NCBI GenBank assembly: GCA_900465915.1 | Contig: UBKJ01000020.1 | Location: 42,400-106,399 of the forward strand | From: Hyphomicrobiales bacterium | GTDB lineage: Bacteria; Pseudomonadota; Alphaproteobacteria; Rhizobiales; Rhizobiaceae | Reading direction: 5' to 3' | Length of the DNA: 64,000 nt | In this document: positions 1-8,599 of the stretch, one piece after another | Layout of the letters: each line of letters starts with the position of its first letter | How positions within the stretch are numbered: position 1 is the first letter of the stretch | Program-made: the position numbers and the translations under genes | Notes under the pieces: generated by a model | The model's database searches: none | What the model was told of the DNA's origin: nothing | The model's input: only the letters and a program-made list of their open reading frames with translations

Positions 1-630
1 ATCGATTGGGCGGATATCGACCAGGTTGACGACGGCTGATCCTGTATACTGGATCGTCGTGCGCCCGCCCGCCGCCCCTCGCACCGAGCCGGTGAAGGTG
101 AGTTGAGCGGACGTGTTGTATTTCCGGGAGGCGAACCGCACGTCGCATCGCTTGGCCTGGCTGAACGCCGCGATCTTTATCAGAGCGGCGGTATGGTCGG
201 CGGATTGATCGCTCGATACGCCCCACATTTCAGGCATGGCCTCGATAACGGGGAGCGGTTCCAGCTTGACGCCGCCGGCGGTGGCGATCACCCAATCGTC
301 TGTTGCGTCCCGGGCGACGACCAAATATCGGAATTCACCAGCCTCGATAACGTCGCCATCGACGACAGCGACTTGGCCGTTCCCAGACGTGTACGACATC
401 AGCGCGTCGGAAAGCAGAAGTGGGACGGTCCTGAATTTGACCTTATGGACGGACGACGTGTCGGTATAGAAGTCGGATCGGCTTGGGGCTGGCTCGGCGC
501 GATGTGAGGTAGCGTCGGTATTGCTTTGCACTTCCTGTTCGCCAGCAATGGCGTTCTTTAGTTCGGCGGAAACCGTCAGCGCCAAGCCGGCTGTGGGGGC
601 TGCTCGAAGAAAGAAACGGCGGTTCAGCAT
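1..630 (-). CDS. Secreted beta-helix (pectate-lyase-like) protein, N-terminal part, runs off left edge
   Basis: Reading from the ATG at 630-628 on the minus strand, the frame stays open to base 1, so only the first 210 residues are visible. The N-terminus MLNRRFFLRAAPTAGLALT has a twin-arginine RRFFL core followed by a hydrophobic stretch, which predicts Tat export. Around residues 135-180 the text SDQSADHTAALIKIA followed by RFASRKYN matches the entry of Pectate_lyase_3 type right-handed beta-helix proteins (D-x-T-A-A-I...G-x-Y). Such proteins are often polysaccharide lyases or hydrolases, so a role in trimming or degrading the polymer made by the adjacent locus is plausible. The catalytic part is outside the window, so enzyme activity is inference. 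Confidence 0.6.
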   Translation of the reverse strand, partial: MLNRRFFLRAAPTAGLALTVSAELKNAIAGEQEVQSNTDATSHRAEPAPSRSDFYTDTSSVHKVKFRTVPLLLSDALMSYTSGNGQVAVVDGDVIEAGEFRYLVVARDATDDWVIATAGGVKLEPLPVIEAMPEMWGVSSDQSADHTAALIKIAAFSQAKRCDVRFASRKYNTSAQLTFTGSVRGAAGGRTTIQYTGSAVVNLVDIRPID

Positions 631-1238
631 GTTTTCCCCTTGCTGCGGAGGAATGTCAATTTAGGTCGCGTGTTCATACTAGCTTGTCGGCCCGCGCCCT
701 TCCGAACGAGACGATCATTCTTTATCAAGTCTATTGGCGACCTCTCGTGCATATCTTTTTCTATATGGGCAAACTTTGATTTGTCTTTGATGGCGCCGCA
801 TCGCAATCTAAAACTGCCCAAACACGATTCAATGTCGCCTCCACGGCGGACTAGGCCAATTGGCATTTCATAAAATTCAATAGTTTTAGAGATATTGCTC
901 ATTGGGCGTGTGACCCCATCATGGATATTCAAGGCTAAAAGGTATTCAGCCGGTTGGCTTCTTCACTCAATATCCTTCTTCTCGGAAATTAGTTTTTGCA
1001 GTCTGCTTATTGGTCCTATATCCGGCGATTGAGTAGAAATTCGTCATTTCCACAACCTTTTGATGCAGAAAAGGCGAATAAAATAGAACGCCGATTCCTT
1101 TCCTTTTGCATCGAAACATGGAAACATTATAGAGAGCTGGGCGCATGTGCTATTGCACTGAGAGTCGGCGGCCGACGTTCTGTTCATATTGCGGTAAGAC
1201 AGTTTCGTGAATTTTGCTCCCCTATAAAGACAGCGTAG
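631..1238. other. AT-richer intergenic stretch with no supported gene
   Basis: This 600-base gap between divergent genes is clearly less GC-rich than its surroundings. Short open frames exist on both strands (for example 624-932 minus and 996-1238 plus), but none has a recognisable domain or a convincing ribosome binding site. It probably holds divergent promoters; I see no gene in it. Confidence 0.5.
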
Positions 1239-1267
1239 TTGACATTGTCCTTATAGGACTGATAAAG
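1239..1267 (+). promoter_or_regulatory. Candidate sigma-70 promoter for the FecR-like gene
   Basis: TTGACA at 1239-1244 is a perfect -35 hexamer. GATAAA/ATAAAG around 1261-1267 follows at 16-17 bases as an imperfect -10. The spacer contains the small inverted repeat GTCC-TTATA-GGAC (1247-1259), a possible operator. The ATG at 1300 lies about 33 bases downstream. Confidence 0.45.
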
Positions 1268-1299
1268 GGTTTCAAAATTTAGTGATAGGAGTTTTAGGC

Positions 1300-1788
1300 A
1301 TGACTCAATTTTCTGTGAATTTTTTCCGTGGCATGGGTCTGGTTATTGGTGTGTCGGCGTCCATGGCGGTTTTTTCCGGTGTCGCGATGGCGCAGCCCGG
1401 CGATTGCTCCTGTCTGGTTCCGGCTGGCGCCAACGGCGTCGTCCAGAGCGTTAAGGGCAATGTTTTCGTGGATTCGGCTCCGGCTACCGCCAATATGTCG
1501 ATCCAGGCCGGCAGCTCTGTGGTTGTCGGTCCGAAGTCGGCTTCGAGCGTCAGCTTCGGTTCGGGCTGCGCGCTGCGTCTGAGCGCCAATACGGCGCTTC
1601 AGGCTGTGCCGCAGGGCGCCCAGCAGTGCCTCACCGTGAGCCGTCAGGACGCTGGCGTCGATATGTCGGCTCCCGCCGCCGTTTCGAGCTCTGGTCGTCT
1701 GATCACGCCTTTGACCCTCGCTGCGGGCATCGGTGCCGGCGCGCTGGTCATCGGCATCGCCGCCGACGACAATTCGGTCAGCCGCTAA
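1300..1788 (+). CDS. Secreted FecR-like protein at the head of the polysaccharide locus
   Basis: The start at 1300 is chosen because AGGAG at 1287-1291 sits 8 bases before it; an in-frame GTG at 1282 has no such site. The 162-residue product has a signal peptide (residues 1-32, ending AMAQP). Then comes a region typical of FecR domains: VQSVKGNVFVDS, followed by a glycine- and serine-rich hairpin repeat with SVSFGSGCALRLSANT. A second hydrophobic segment (LTLAAGIGAGALVIGIA) lies near the C-terminus. Four cysteines (CSC, GCAL, QQC) may pair in the periplasm. FecR-like secreted proteins often stand beside polysaccharide export genes. Its function is unknown; it may sense or organise the export apparatus. 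Confidence 0.6.
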   Translation: MTQFSVNFFRGMGLVIGVSASMAVFSGVAMAQPGDCSCLVPAGANGVVQSVKGNVFVDSAPATANMSIQAGSSVVVGPKSASSVSFGSGCALRLSANTALQAVPQGAQQCLTVSRQDAGVDMSAPAAVSSSGRLITPLTLAAGIGAGALVIGIAADDNSVSR

Positions 1789-2019
1789 AAAATCTGCCGA
1801 GAGGGGATGTTCGGCCCGTTGATGTTTCAGCGGGCCGGCGCGGCGTAGAGGTGGTCGTGTGGGTGGGGCTCCGATAACCGCCACGTCGTGATCTTTTGGT
1901 GCGGAAGCTGGACGGGCTTCCGCACAAAAGTTTTTCTCTTTAAGCGATTTGTCCTGGCGTTGAGAAAATGGGGCTTCGGGTTTGCTCCCGAAATTGTCCT
2001 GTTTTTTAGATTGCGGTTA

Positions 2020-2832
2020 ATGATTGATCTCCACTCCCATATCTTATTTGGTTTGGATGACGGCTCCGCCAGCGCGGATGCGTCGATCGAAATGGCGCGC
2101 ATGGCGGCGGCGGACGGGATCACGCACATGGCCTGCACGCCGCATATCTTTCCGGGCAAGTACGACAATTCATCCGCGACCATCCTGCCGGCGATCAGGG
2201 CCTTGCAGTCTATGCTCGACCAGCGGGACGTTCCGCTGAAGCTGGTTTGCGGCGCGGACGTGCATGTGGCCGTCGACCTCGTCGAGCGGATCGGAAACGG
2301 CGAAATTCCGACTTTGAACAATTCGCGCTATTTTCTGTTGGAGCCGCCGCACGAGGTGCTTCCGCCGCGGCTGGAGGATCTGGCGGCGCGGATATTGGAC
2401 GCCGGCCTCGTGCCGATCGTCACCCATCCCGAGCGGCTTCTGTGGGTCGAGCGCCATTACGACGTCCTGATGCGCCTGGCCGACATGGGCTGTCCGCTGC
2501 AACTGACGGCCGGGTCGATTCTCGGCGACTTCGGCGAGACCGCCAGGAAGTTGGCCGAGCGGATATTGCAGGAGGGGCGGGCGGCGATCTTCGCCAGCGA
2601 CGCGCATGGAACGACGTGGCGGATGCCTATCTTGTCGCAAGCCTACGCGACGGTTGCGGAGCAGGTCGGCGAGGACGAAGCGGAGCGGCTGTTTCGCCGT
2701 CGCCCCGCCGCCATCCTCGCCAACGCGGATCTCGATCTTCCCGCGCCGCCTCGCCGCAAATCAGTGAAACGCGTGGAATCGCGACGCGGACCGGGTTTCG
2801 GACTTATCGGCCGCATCTTTGGAGACAGGTGA
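2020..2832 (+). CDS. PHP-type tyrosine-protein phosphatase (CpsB/YwqE family)
   Basis: The 270-residue product starts MIDLHSHILFGLDDG, the metal-binding motif of PHP-domain phosphatases, and carries CTPHIFPG, THPER and SDAHG, further metal ligands of the family. CpsB/YwqE/Wzb-type enzymes remove phosphate from the C-terminal tyrosines of the cognate polysaccharide kinase and so control chain length. The Wzc-like kinase two genes downstream is its expected substrate. An in-frame upstream start (1888) would add a hydrophobic and basic extension; the ATG at 2020 is preferred because it places the DLHSH motif at the very N-terminus, as in homologues. The shine-dalgarno is weak. Confidence 0.85.
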   Translation: MIDLHSHILFGLDDGSASADASIEMARMAAADGITHMACTPHIFPGKYDNSSATILPAIRALQSMLDQRDVPLKLVCGADVHVAVDLVERIGNGEIPTLNNSRYFLLEPPHEVLPPRLEDLAARILDAGLVPIVTHPERLLWVERHYDVLMRLADMGCPLQLTAGSILGDFGETARKLAERILQEGRAAIFASDAHGTTWRMPILSQAYATVAEQVGEDEAERLFRRRPAAILANADLDLPAPPRRKSVKRVESRRGPGFGLIGRIFGDR

Positions 2833-2836
2833 GCTC

Positions 2837-3592
2837 ATGTCGTTCGATCGAGTGTTTTCCATCGCCATCTGCGCTGGCCTTCTCGCCGGATGCAGCGGCA
2901 CTGCGAATACCGGCGCGTCTCCGACGGACGTGCTCTCGCTGCAATCGGCTTCGACGGCGACGACAACCTCTGACGGCAGCCTCAAGCTGGTGAAGAACCT
3001 GCCGGCGCCGGCCGGCACCAATGACGGGGCGGAGCAGCTGCTTTCTCCGAACGATCTTCTGGAGATCAACGTCTATCAGGTCGATTCGCTGAACCGTACG
3101 GTGCAGGTCGATTCCGCGGGCCGGATTTCGCTGCCGCTCATCGGCGTGGTCACCGCGGCGGGCAAGACGGTGCGCCAGCTCGAGCAGGAGCTGATCCGGG
3201 CCTACGGCGCGACCTACCTGCAATCGCCCAACGTTTCGGTCTTCCTGAAGGAATCCGCCGGCCAACGGGTGACGGTCGACGGCGAGGTATTGAAGGCCGG
3301 TCTTTATCCGGTGACGGCGGGAACGACGCTTCTCGACGCCATCGCCCTGGCTGGTGGTTTCCGTGATATCGCCGACCAGAAGAAGGTCTTCGTGTTCCGC
3401 GACGTTGGAAAGACCAAGCTTGTGGCGAATTACAGCGTGGAAGATATCCGCAGCGGACGCTTGCAGAATCCGCGGATTTACGGCGGTGACGTCATCATGG
3501 TGTTCACCTCCCGCTCGCGGGTCGCGGTCAACAATTTGAAGGAAGCTCTGGGCATGGCGGCCACGGCGAGCCGCGCAGTCATCGTTCCTTGA
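2837..3592 (+). CDS. Polysaccharide export outer-membrane lipoprotein (OPX, Wza-like)
   Basis: The ATG at 2837 follows AGGTGAG and lies 4 bases after the phosphatase stop. The 251-residue protein begins with a lipoprotein signal ending LLAGCSG, with Cys19 as the lipidated residue. A Poly_export domain spans about residues 60-135 (SPNDLLEINVYQVDSLN, RISLPLIGVV). An SLBB domain follows (VTVDGEVLKAGLYPV, LDAIALAGG). Proteins of this family form the outer-membrane channel, or its periplasmic part, for exopolysaccharide and capsule. At this length it lacks the long C-terminal part of Wza, as do many alphaproteobacterial versions. It acts together with the autokinase that follows. Confidence 0.9.
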   Translation: MSFDRVFSIAICAGLLAGCSGTANTGASPTDVLSLQSASTATTTSDGSLKLVKNLPAPAGTNDGAEQLLSPNDLLEINVYQVDSLNRTVQVDSAGRISLPLIGVVTAAGKTVRQLEQELIRAYGATYLQSPNVSVFLKESAGQRVTVDGEVLKAGLYPVTAGTTLLDAIALAGGFRDIADQKKVFVFRDVGKTKLVANYSVEDIRSGRLQNPRIYGGDVIMVFTSRSRVAVNNLKEALGMAATASRAVIVP

Positions 3593-3669
3593 TAGGCGAA
3601 GCGGTTCCGGCCCGCCCTCGCGAGGAGCGGGATCGACGTCGCGCCAGATAGCAAGAAGGTAATACAGGC

Positions 3670-6063
3670 ATGTCGAGCCATCTGCGTAAAATTGGTTCAG
3701 CGGAAGACGTGGGCAGGGCGCCCGCGCTGCTTCATGCCTTCGAAGGCGCGCAGGTCCCTCATTCCGGCTATGGCTACGACGCCCAGGACGGAGAGAAGGA
3801 GATCAATTTATTTCGTATTTTCCTCTATGTCCTGCATTATCGCTGGCTGCTCGCCAGCATGGCGGCGGTCGGTCTGGTATGCGCTTTCGCCGCGACGATG
3901 ATGATGACGCCGAAATACAAGGCGTCGGCGCAGCTGGAAGTCATGGTCCCTTCCGCCAAGGTGTTCCAGGACATCGAGGTGACATCGGAAAGTTCGGACG
4001 TCCGAGCCTTCCAGACGGCTAGCGAAAAACTGCGCAGCCGCGCCATCGCCGAACGCGTGGCCTTCAATCTTGGTCTTAGCGAGCGCGCGGATTTTCTGTT
4101 TCCGCGCCCCAGCTTCTCGCCCTTTAATATCATTTCCCGGGCCTTTGGCATCGCCAGCGCCACCGGAGAGCTGAACGATTATCCGCCGGAGCAACGCGCG
4201 CGCATGGCGGTGGAGCGGTTGCAGAAGAACCTGGCGGTGACGCTCGTTCCCAACACCAGCCTGCTCTCCATCACCTATTCTGATCAGAATCCTCAATACG
4301 CCTATGAAATCGCCAATCAGGTTGCGCAGAGCTTCATCGACCAGCGCGTCGATCAGGCGAGCGACACCTCCGCGCAGGCGCGCAAGTTCATTCAGGAGCA
4401 GGTGACTCAGGCCAAGGCGCGTTTGCAGCAGTCCGAGGAAGCGCTCGTAGCCTATGCAAAGCAGGCGGGAATTACGATCACCGGGGATGATAACTCGCTC
4501 ATTACTGCGAGCCTCACCGAAATCAACAAGGCGCTGAGCGCGGCCGTTCAGGAAAATCTCGATTATGGTCGCATGGTGCAGCAGATCAACAACGGTCAGG
4601 GCTCAAGCCTTGAGCCGGTGCTGAAAAGCGAGGGGCTGGAGAAGCTGCGTGGTAAGCTAGCCGAGCTCAATGCGGATTATCAGCAGAAGCGCGGCTTGTT
4701 CAAGCCGAGCTTCCCCGAGATGCAGCAGCTCCGTTCGCAGATCAATGAGCTTGAGAACCAGATCAATCTGGGCGTGCGCGCCATCACCGATTCGATCAAG
4801 TACAAGTATCAGGAGACTCAGGCCAAGGTCACGGACCTGCAACGCAAATTAAGCGAACTGGAGACGGAGCAGACCAACTATCAGGACAAGAATATTCAAT
4901 ATACGATCCTGAAGCGTGAAGTGGATTCCAATCGTTCGCAATATGATAGCCTGATTTCCAAGCTCAACGAAGTCTCCGTCGGTTCCGAGCTGAAAAATCA
5001 GAACGCCGCGGTCGTCGATCTGGCGGTGTTGCCGGAGAAGCCGTATTCGCCTTGGTTGGCGCTCAATCTCGCGATTGGTTTGTTTCTGTCGATGTTGGCC
5101 GGCGCGGTTACGATTTACGTGCTGGAGCTGCTGAACAACACCTTCGCGAATCCCGAGCAGGTGGAGCGGGAGCTGCAATTGCCGCTCCTGGGCATCCTGC
5201 CGGCGATCGAAGAGTCCGAATTCGCGCGCGCCATGGCGGACCCGCAGTCCGGCCTGTCGGAAGCCTATCGCTCGCTGCGCACCTCGCTGCAATTCTCCGG
5301 CGAGCAGGGGGCTCCGCATACTTTGGCGGTGACCAGTTCGGAGCCGTCGGAGGGCAAGTCCACCACGATCTACAAGCTCGCGGAGGATTTCGCGGCTCTG
5401 GGGGCCAAGGTGCTGGTGATCGACGCGGATATGCGGCGGCCGACGCTGCATCGCGTCTTCAAGATGGACAACGCCGTCGGCCTCAGCAACGTGTTGACCA
5501 GCACCATCCGGCGCGACGATCTGCCGATGTTGATCAAGCAGGTGAAACCCAATCTCAGCCTGATGACGGCGGGCACCATTCCGCCCAATCCGGCCGATCT
5601 TCTGTCGTCGAGCAAGATGGGGCTTCTGTTGCAGAAGCTCGGCCGCAGCTACGACGTCGTCCTGGTCGATTCGCCGCCGGTCATCGGCCTGTCCGACGCG
5701 CTGATCCTCAGCCGCATGACCGAGGCCACGCTTCTCGTCGTCTCGTCCAACCAGGTGACGCGCAAGGCGGCCAGCGCGGCGCTCAAGCGCCTGCGCAACG
5801 CCGGCGGCAACATCGTCGGCGCGGCCTTCACCAAGTTCTCGGTCCGCAGGCTCGATTACAATTACAGCTACAAGTACCTGAACTACAACTACTACCAGTA
5901 CGGCGAAGACACGCCGAAGCTGGAGGACAAGGCTGGGGTCAGGGAAGCGGCAAAGGAGGCTTCGCCGGAGAAAAATGCGGAAAAGTGGTCGTTTGCTTCT
6001 GTCGGTCGCAACATGCGTCGGTATCTTTCTGGTCTTGCTGACCGCATTAAGTCGACATCTTGA
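3670..6063 (+). CDS. Polysaccharide co-polymerase with fused tyrosine autokinase (Wzc/ExoP-like)
   Basis: This is a 797-residue inner-membrane protein. A Wzz domain with a first membrane helix (about residues 55-75) leads into a long periplasmic coiled-coil region (about 250-440). A second helix (about 458-485) precedes the cytoplasmic BY-kinase. The kinase shows Walker A SEPSEGKSTT, Walker A' VLVIDADMRRP and Walker B VVLVDSPP. Its C-terminal tyrosine cluster YNYSYKYLNYNYYQY has 8 tyrosines in 15 residues and is the autophosphorylation target. The reaction is ATP-dependent tyrosine autophosphorylation, which controls polymer length and export with the OPX protein. The PHP phosphatase upstream is the likely antagonist. 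Confidence 0.95.
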   Translation: MSSHLRKIGSAEDVGRAPALLHAFEGAQVPHSGYGYDAQDGEKEINLFRIFLYVLHYRWLLASMAAVGLVCAFAATMMMTPKYKASAQLEVMVPSAKVFQDIEVTSESSDVRAFQTASEKLRSRAIAERVAFNLGLSERADFLFPRPSFSPFNIISRAFGIASATGELNDYPPEQRARMAVERLQKNLAVTLVPNTSLLSITYSDQNPQYAYEIANQVAQSFIDQRVDQASDTSAQARKFIQEQVTQAKARLQQSEEALVAYAKQAGITITGDDNSLITASLTEINKALSAAVQENLDYGRMVQQINNGQGSSLEPVLKSEGLEKLRGKLAELNADYQQKRGLFKPSFPEMQQLRSQINELENQINLGVRAITDSIKYKYQETQAKVTDLQRKLSELETEQTNYQDKNIQYTILKREVDSNRSQYDSLISKLNEVSVGSELKNQNAAVVDLAVLPEKPYSPWLALNLAIGLFLSMLAGAVTIYVLELLNNTFANPEQVERELQLPLLGILPAIEESEFARAMADPQSGLSEAYRSLRTSLQFSGEQGAPHTLAVTSSEPSEGKSTTIYKLAEDFAALGAKVLVIDADMRRPTLHRVFKMDNAVGLSNVLTSTIRRDDLPMLIKQVKPNLSLMTAGTIPPNPADLLSSSKMGLLLQKLGRSYDVVLVDSPPVIGLSDALILSRMTEATLLVVSSNQVTRKAASAALKRLRNAGGNIVGAAFTKFSVRRLDYNYSYKYLNYNYYQYGEDTPKLEDKAGVREAAKEASPEKNAEKWSFASVGRNMRRYLSGLADRIKSTS

Positions 6064-7192
6064 GGGCAGCGATCCCGAGCTGGCCTCGGCGCTCTATCCG
6101 CTGAACGTCGAGGCGACGCTGGCGGGCGCGGTCAACGCGCTCGGCCGTCCCGACAGCGACACGCCTGCGGCCGAGGTCGAAAGCCGGCTGCGCGCGGCGG
6201 TCCCCTACAACGCCGGCGACGCGCGGCTCTACAGCCTTCTCGGCGAAAGCCTGAGCAAGGAAGGCGACGATAAGGCCGCCGCCGGCATGTTCGGCCACGC
6301 GCTGCTCCTGGCGCGCACCGAAATCCACGCCTTGCGCTGGTCGATCCAGCGCGCCGTCACCGCCGGCGACCACCGGCAGGCGCTCGACCGTATGGACATG
6401 CTGTTCCGCCGCTGGCCGGAGCAGATCGGCCTCATCGCCCCCGCCATTCCGGCGGTCTTCGCCGACCAGAACGGCTATGACGCCTTCGCCGAGCGGCTCA
6501 GGGCCAGCCCGCCCTGGCGGCCGGCGCTGCTCCGCGCGTTGGCCGGCGAGACGTCGACCAACAAGGTCTTCGCCGCGCAGCTTTTGCAGGACCTCGCCAC
6601 CGGCCCCACGCCGCCGTCCTCCTCCGAGACGGCGAGCCTGCTCTCGGGCCTGTTCCGCGACAAGCAATACGATCTCGCCTACCGCACCTTCCTCTTGACG
6701 CTGACCGAGCCCGAGAAGGAGCTGTCCGGCGCGATCTTCGACGGAACCTTCCAGCAGGCCCCGTCGGGCCGGCTGTTCGACTGGTCCGCGCGCCAGCAGC
6801 CGGGCGTGGTGGTGTCGCTGCCGGCGACCTCGGGCGGCCTTTCGGTCGAATTCGCCAACACGCCGGTGATGCGCATCGGCCTGCAGCAATATCTCAAGCT
6901 GCCGGCCGGCGCCTACCGGCTGGAGTTCAAGGCCTCGGCCTTCAGCGCCGTCATGCCCAAGTCGCTCCTGTGGAACCTCGCCTGCGTCGGCCCGGCCGGC
7001 GCGGTGGCGCAGGTCGAAATCCCCGACGGCGATTATCGCGACCGCGTCGTCACCGGAGATTTCACCGTTCCCGCCGATTGCTCGCTGCAATTGCTGACGC
7101 TGCAGACCCGCGCCATGGTGGAAAGCTGGAGCAACCGCTACAACGGCCGCGTGCTTGTCAACTATATCCGCATCTCGGAGGCCCGGCCATGA
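5975..7192 (+). CDS. Membrane-anchored periplasmic protein of the polysaccharide locus, TPR-like
   Basis: The 405-residue product begins 89 bases inside the kinase gene in another frame. That start is supported by GGAG about 16 bases before it and by the N-terminal membrane segment LLLSVATCVGIFLVLLTAL, which a later start would destroy. Residues about 50-150 look like helical TPR-type pairs (NAGDARLYSLLGESLSKEG, DDKAAAGMFGHALLLA). The C-terminal half is predicted beta-rich. It lies between the kinase and the polymerase and overlaps the next gene by 4 bases, so it is translated with them. I do not recognise a named family; a scaffold for the polymerase or export complex is inference. Confidence 0.75.
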   Translation: MRKSGRLLLSVATCVGIFLVLLTALSRHLEGSDPELASALYPLNVEATLAGAVNALGRPDSDTPAAEVESRLRAAVPYNAGDARLYSLLGESLSKEGDDKAAAGMFGHALLLARTEIHALRWSIQRAVTAGDHRQALDRMDMLFRRWPEQIGLIAPAIPAVFADQNGYDAFAERLRASPPWRPALLRALAGETSTNKVFAAQLLQDLATGPTPPSSSETASLLSGLFRDKQYDLAYRTFLLTLTEPEKELSGAIFDGTFQQAPSGRLFDWSARQQPGVVVSLPATSGGLSVEFANTPVMRIGLQQYLKLPAGAYRLEFKASAFSAVMPKSLLWNLACVGPAGAVAQVEIPDGDYRDRVVTGDFTVPADCSLQLLTLQTRAMVESWSNRYNGRVLVNYIRISEARP

Positions 7193-8493
7193 CGGACGCC
7201 GCCATTTCCGCGCCGGCCAAGGGCGTGCGCAGCCGCCGCAACGCGCTGGGCCTGTGCCTTCTGGCCTGCATGCTCCTGGGCGGCGGCACGCATCGCGCGC
7301 TGCTCGCCGACGCGGTGCTGCAGATCTTCGTCATCGCCGCCTCCGGCTATGCGCTGATGAACGGAAGCTGGAACACGGCCACGCGCTGCGGCGCGGCGCT
7401 ACTGGCCTGCATGGCGGCGCTGGCGATCTTCCAGATCGCGCCGCTGCCGCTCGGCCTCCTGGAGATGAGCCGGCCGGAGGGGCTGCTGCCCTTCACCGGC
7501 GCTGGGGCTCCCGTCACGCTCGCTTCCGTCAGCCTTAGCATCTCGCGCACGGTGGACGCGGCGATCTTCGCCATGACGCCGGTCGTCTTCTTCATCGCGT
7601 TGTCGAGCCTGCCGCGCGGCTCGGCGCTCAACCTCGTGCCCTTCTTCATGATCGGCCTCCTGTGCAACCTCGTCGCGGCGGGGCTGCAATATTCCTTCAG
7701 CGGCGAGGCCAATCTCGGCGACCTGCTCGGCTACGACGTGATGGTGGGCATGTTCGCCAACCGCAACCACTTCGCCACGCTGGTCTTCTCCAGCATTCCG
7801 CTGATTATCTATTTCGGCTTCTTCCAGGGCCGCGCGCTGGTGGCGACGTTGACCGTGGCGCTGATCTTCCTGGTGCTTTTGGCGGCGGGCTCGCGCGCCG
7901 GCATCCTGATCGGCCTCGGCGTGCTGGTGGTCTCGGTCGGCTCGCTCCTGTGGCGCGGCCGGCTCGGCGCCATCACGATGGCGGCGCTGTTCGCCATCGT
8001 GCTGGCCTTCAGCTACGGTGCGCTGGTCAAGGTCGGCAGCCGCGAATTCGACCCCAATTTCGGCCGCCTCGAATTCGCCGAGACCACCTGGCGCGCGGTC
8101 AAGCAGAACTGGCTGCTGGGCGCGGGCTTCGGCACGTTCGACCTCGTCTATCCCTTCTACGAAAACCCCGAAATGGTGTTCCCGGAATATGTGAACCACG
8201 CCCATAACGACTTCCTCGAAGTGGCGCTGGAGGGCGGCGTGGCGGCTGTGGTCCTGTTCCTCGCCTATGTCGCCATGGCCGCGCGACGGGTGGCGCAGGT
8301 GGGACGGCAGCCGCTGGGGCGGCTGGTGTTCCTGTCGATCCTCGTCATCCTCCTGCATTCGGTGGTCGACTATCCCCTGCGCACCATGGCGATCGCGATG
8401 ATCTTCGCCTTCCTGAACGCGCTTCTGTTCTCGGACGTCCCCGTCGAGAAGCCCGCGCCGGCGAAGAAGCGATCGCGCTCCGGTTCGGCGTGA
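7189..8493 (+). CDS. O-antigen ligase / Wzy-type polymerase (Wzy_C family) membrane protein
   Basis: The ATG at 7189 overlaps the previous stop (ATGA) and has GGAG 8 bases upstream. The 434-residue protein is almost entirely hydrophobic, with about ten membrane helices. It contains the family's large periplasmic loop, seen as FGRLEFAETTWRAVKQNWLL, then GAGFGTFDLVYPFY and VNHAHNDFLEVALEGG. The H-A-H-N-D-F motif is the hallmark of WaaL/Wzy_C proteins. It either polymerises lipid-linked repeat units or ligates the chain to an acceptor. Next to a Wzc-like co-polymerase, polymerase is the more likely role, but sequence alone does not separate the two. Confidence 0.9.
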   Translation: MTDAAISAPAKGVRSRRNALGLCLLACMLLGGGTHRALLADAVLQIFVIAASGYALMNGSWNTATRCGAALLACMAALAIFQIAPLPLGLLEMSRPEGLLPFTGAGAPVTLASVSLSISRTVDAAIFAMTPVVFFIALSSLPRGSALNLVPFFMIGLLCNLVAAGLQYSFSGEANLGDLLGYDVMVGMFANRNHFATLVFSSIPLIIYFGFFQGRALVATLTVALIFLVLLAAGSRAGILIGLGVLVVSVGSLLWRGRLGAITMAALFAIVLAFSYGALVKVGSREFDPNFGRLEFAETTWRAVKQNWLLGAGFGTFDLVYPFYENPEMVFPEYVNHAHNDFLEVALEGGVAAVVLFLAYVAMAARRVAQVGRQPLGRLVFLSILVILLHSVVDYPLRTMAIAMIFAFLNALLFSDVPVEKPAPAKKRSRSGSA

Positions 8494-8599
8494 GGCGGGC
8501 CGCGACTTATTGAGGCCGCATTCTTCCGCTCAGTTTCGCGGCGATGACTGTTTCGCCTGCGATATTTTTCCGCGCGCCTGAAACGCCGCGGAGCATGGG

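Noticed and set aside
624..932. 102-codon minus-strand frame before the beta-helix gene
   Set aside because: No ribosome binding site or domain, AT-rich composition, and it overlaps the start of a better supported gene.
996..1238. 80-codon plus-strand frame in the AT-rich gap
   Set aside because: No start signal and no protein-like pattern; lies over the expected promoter area.
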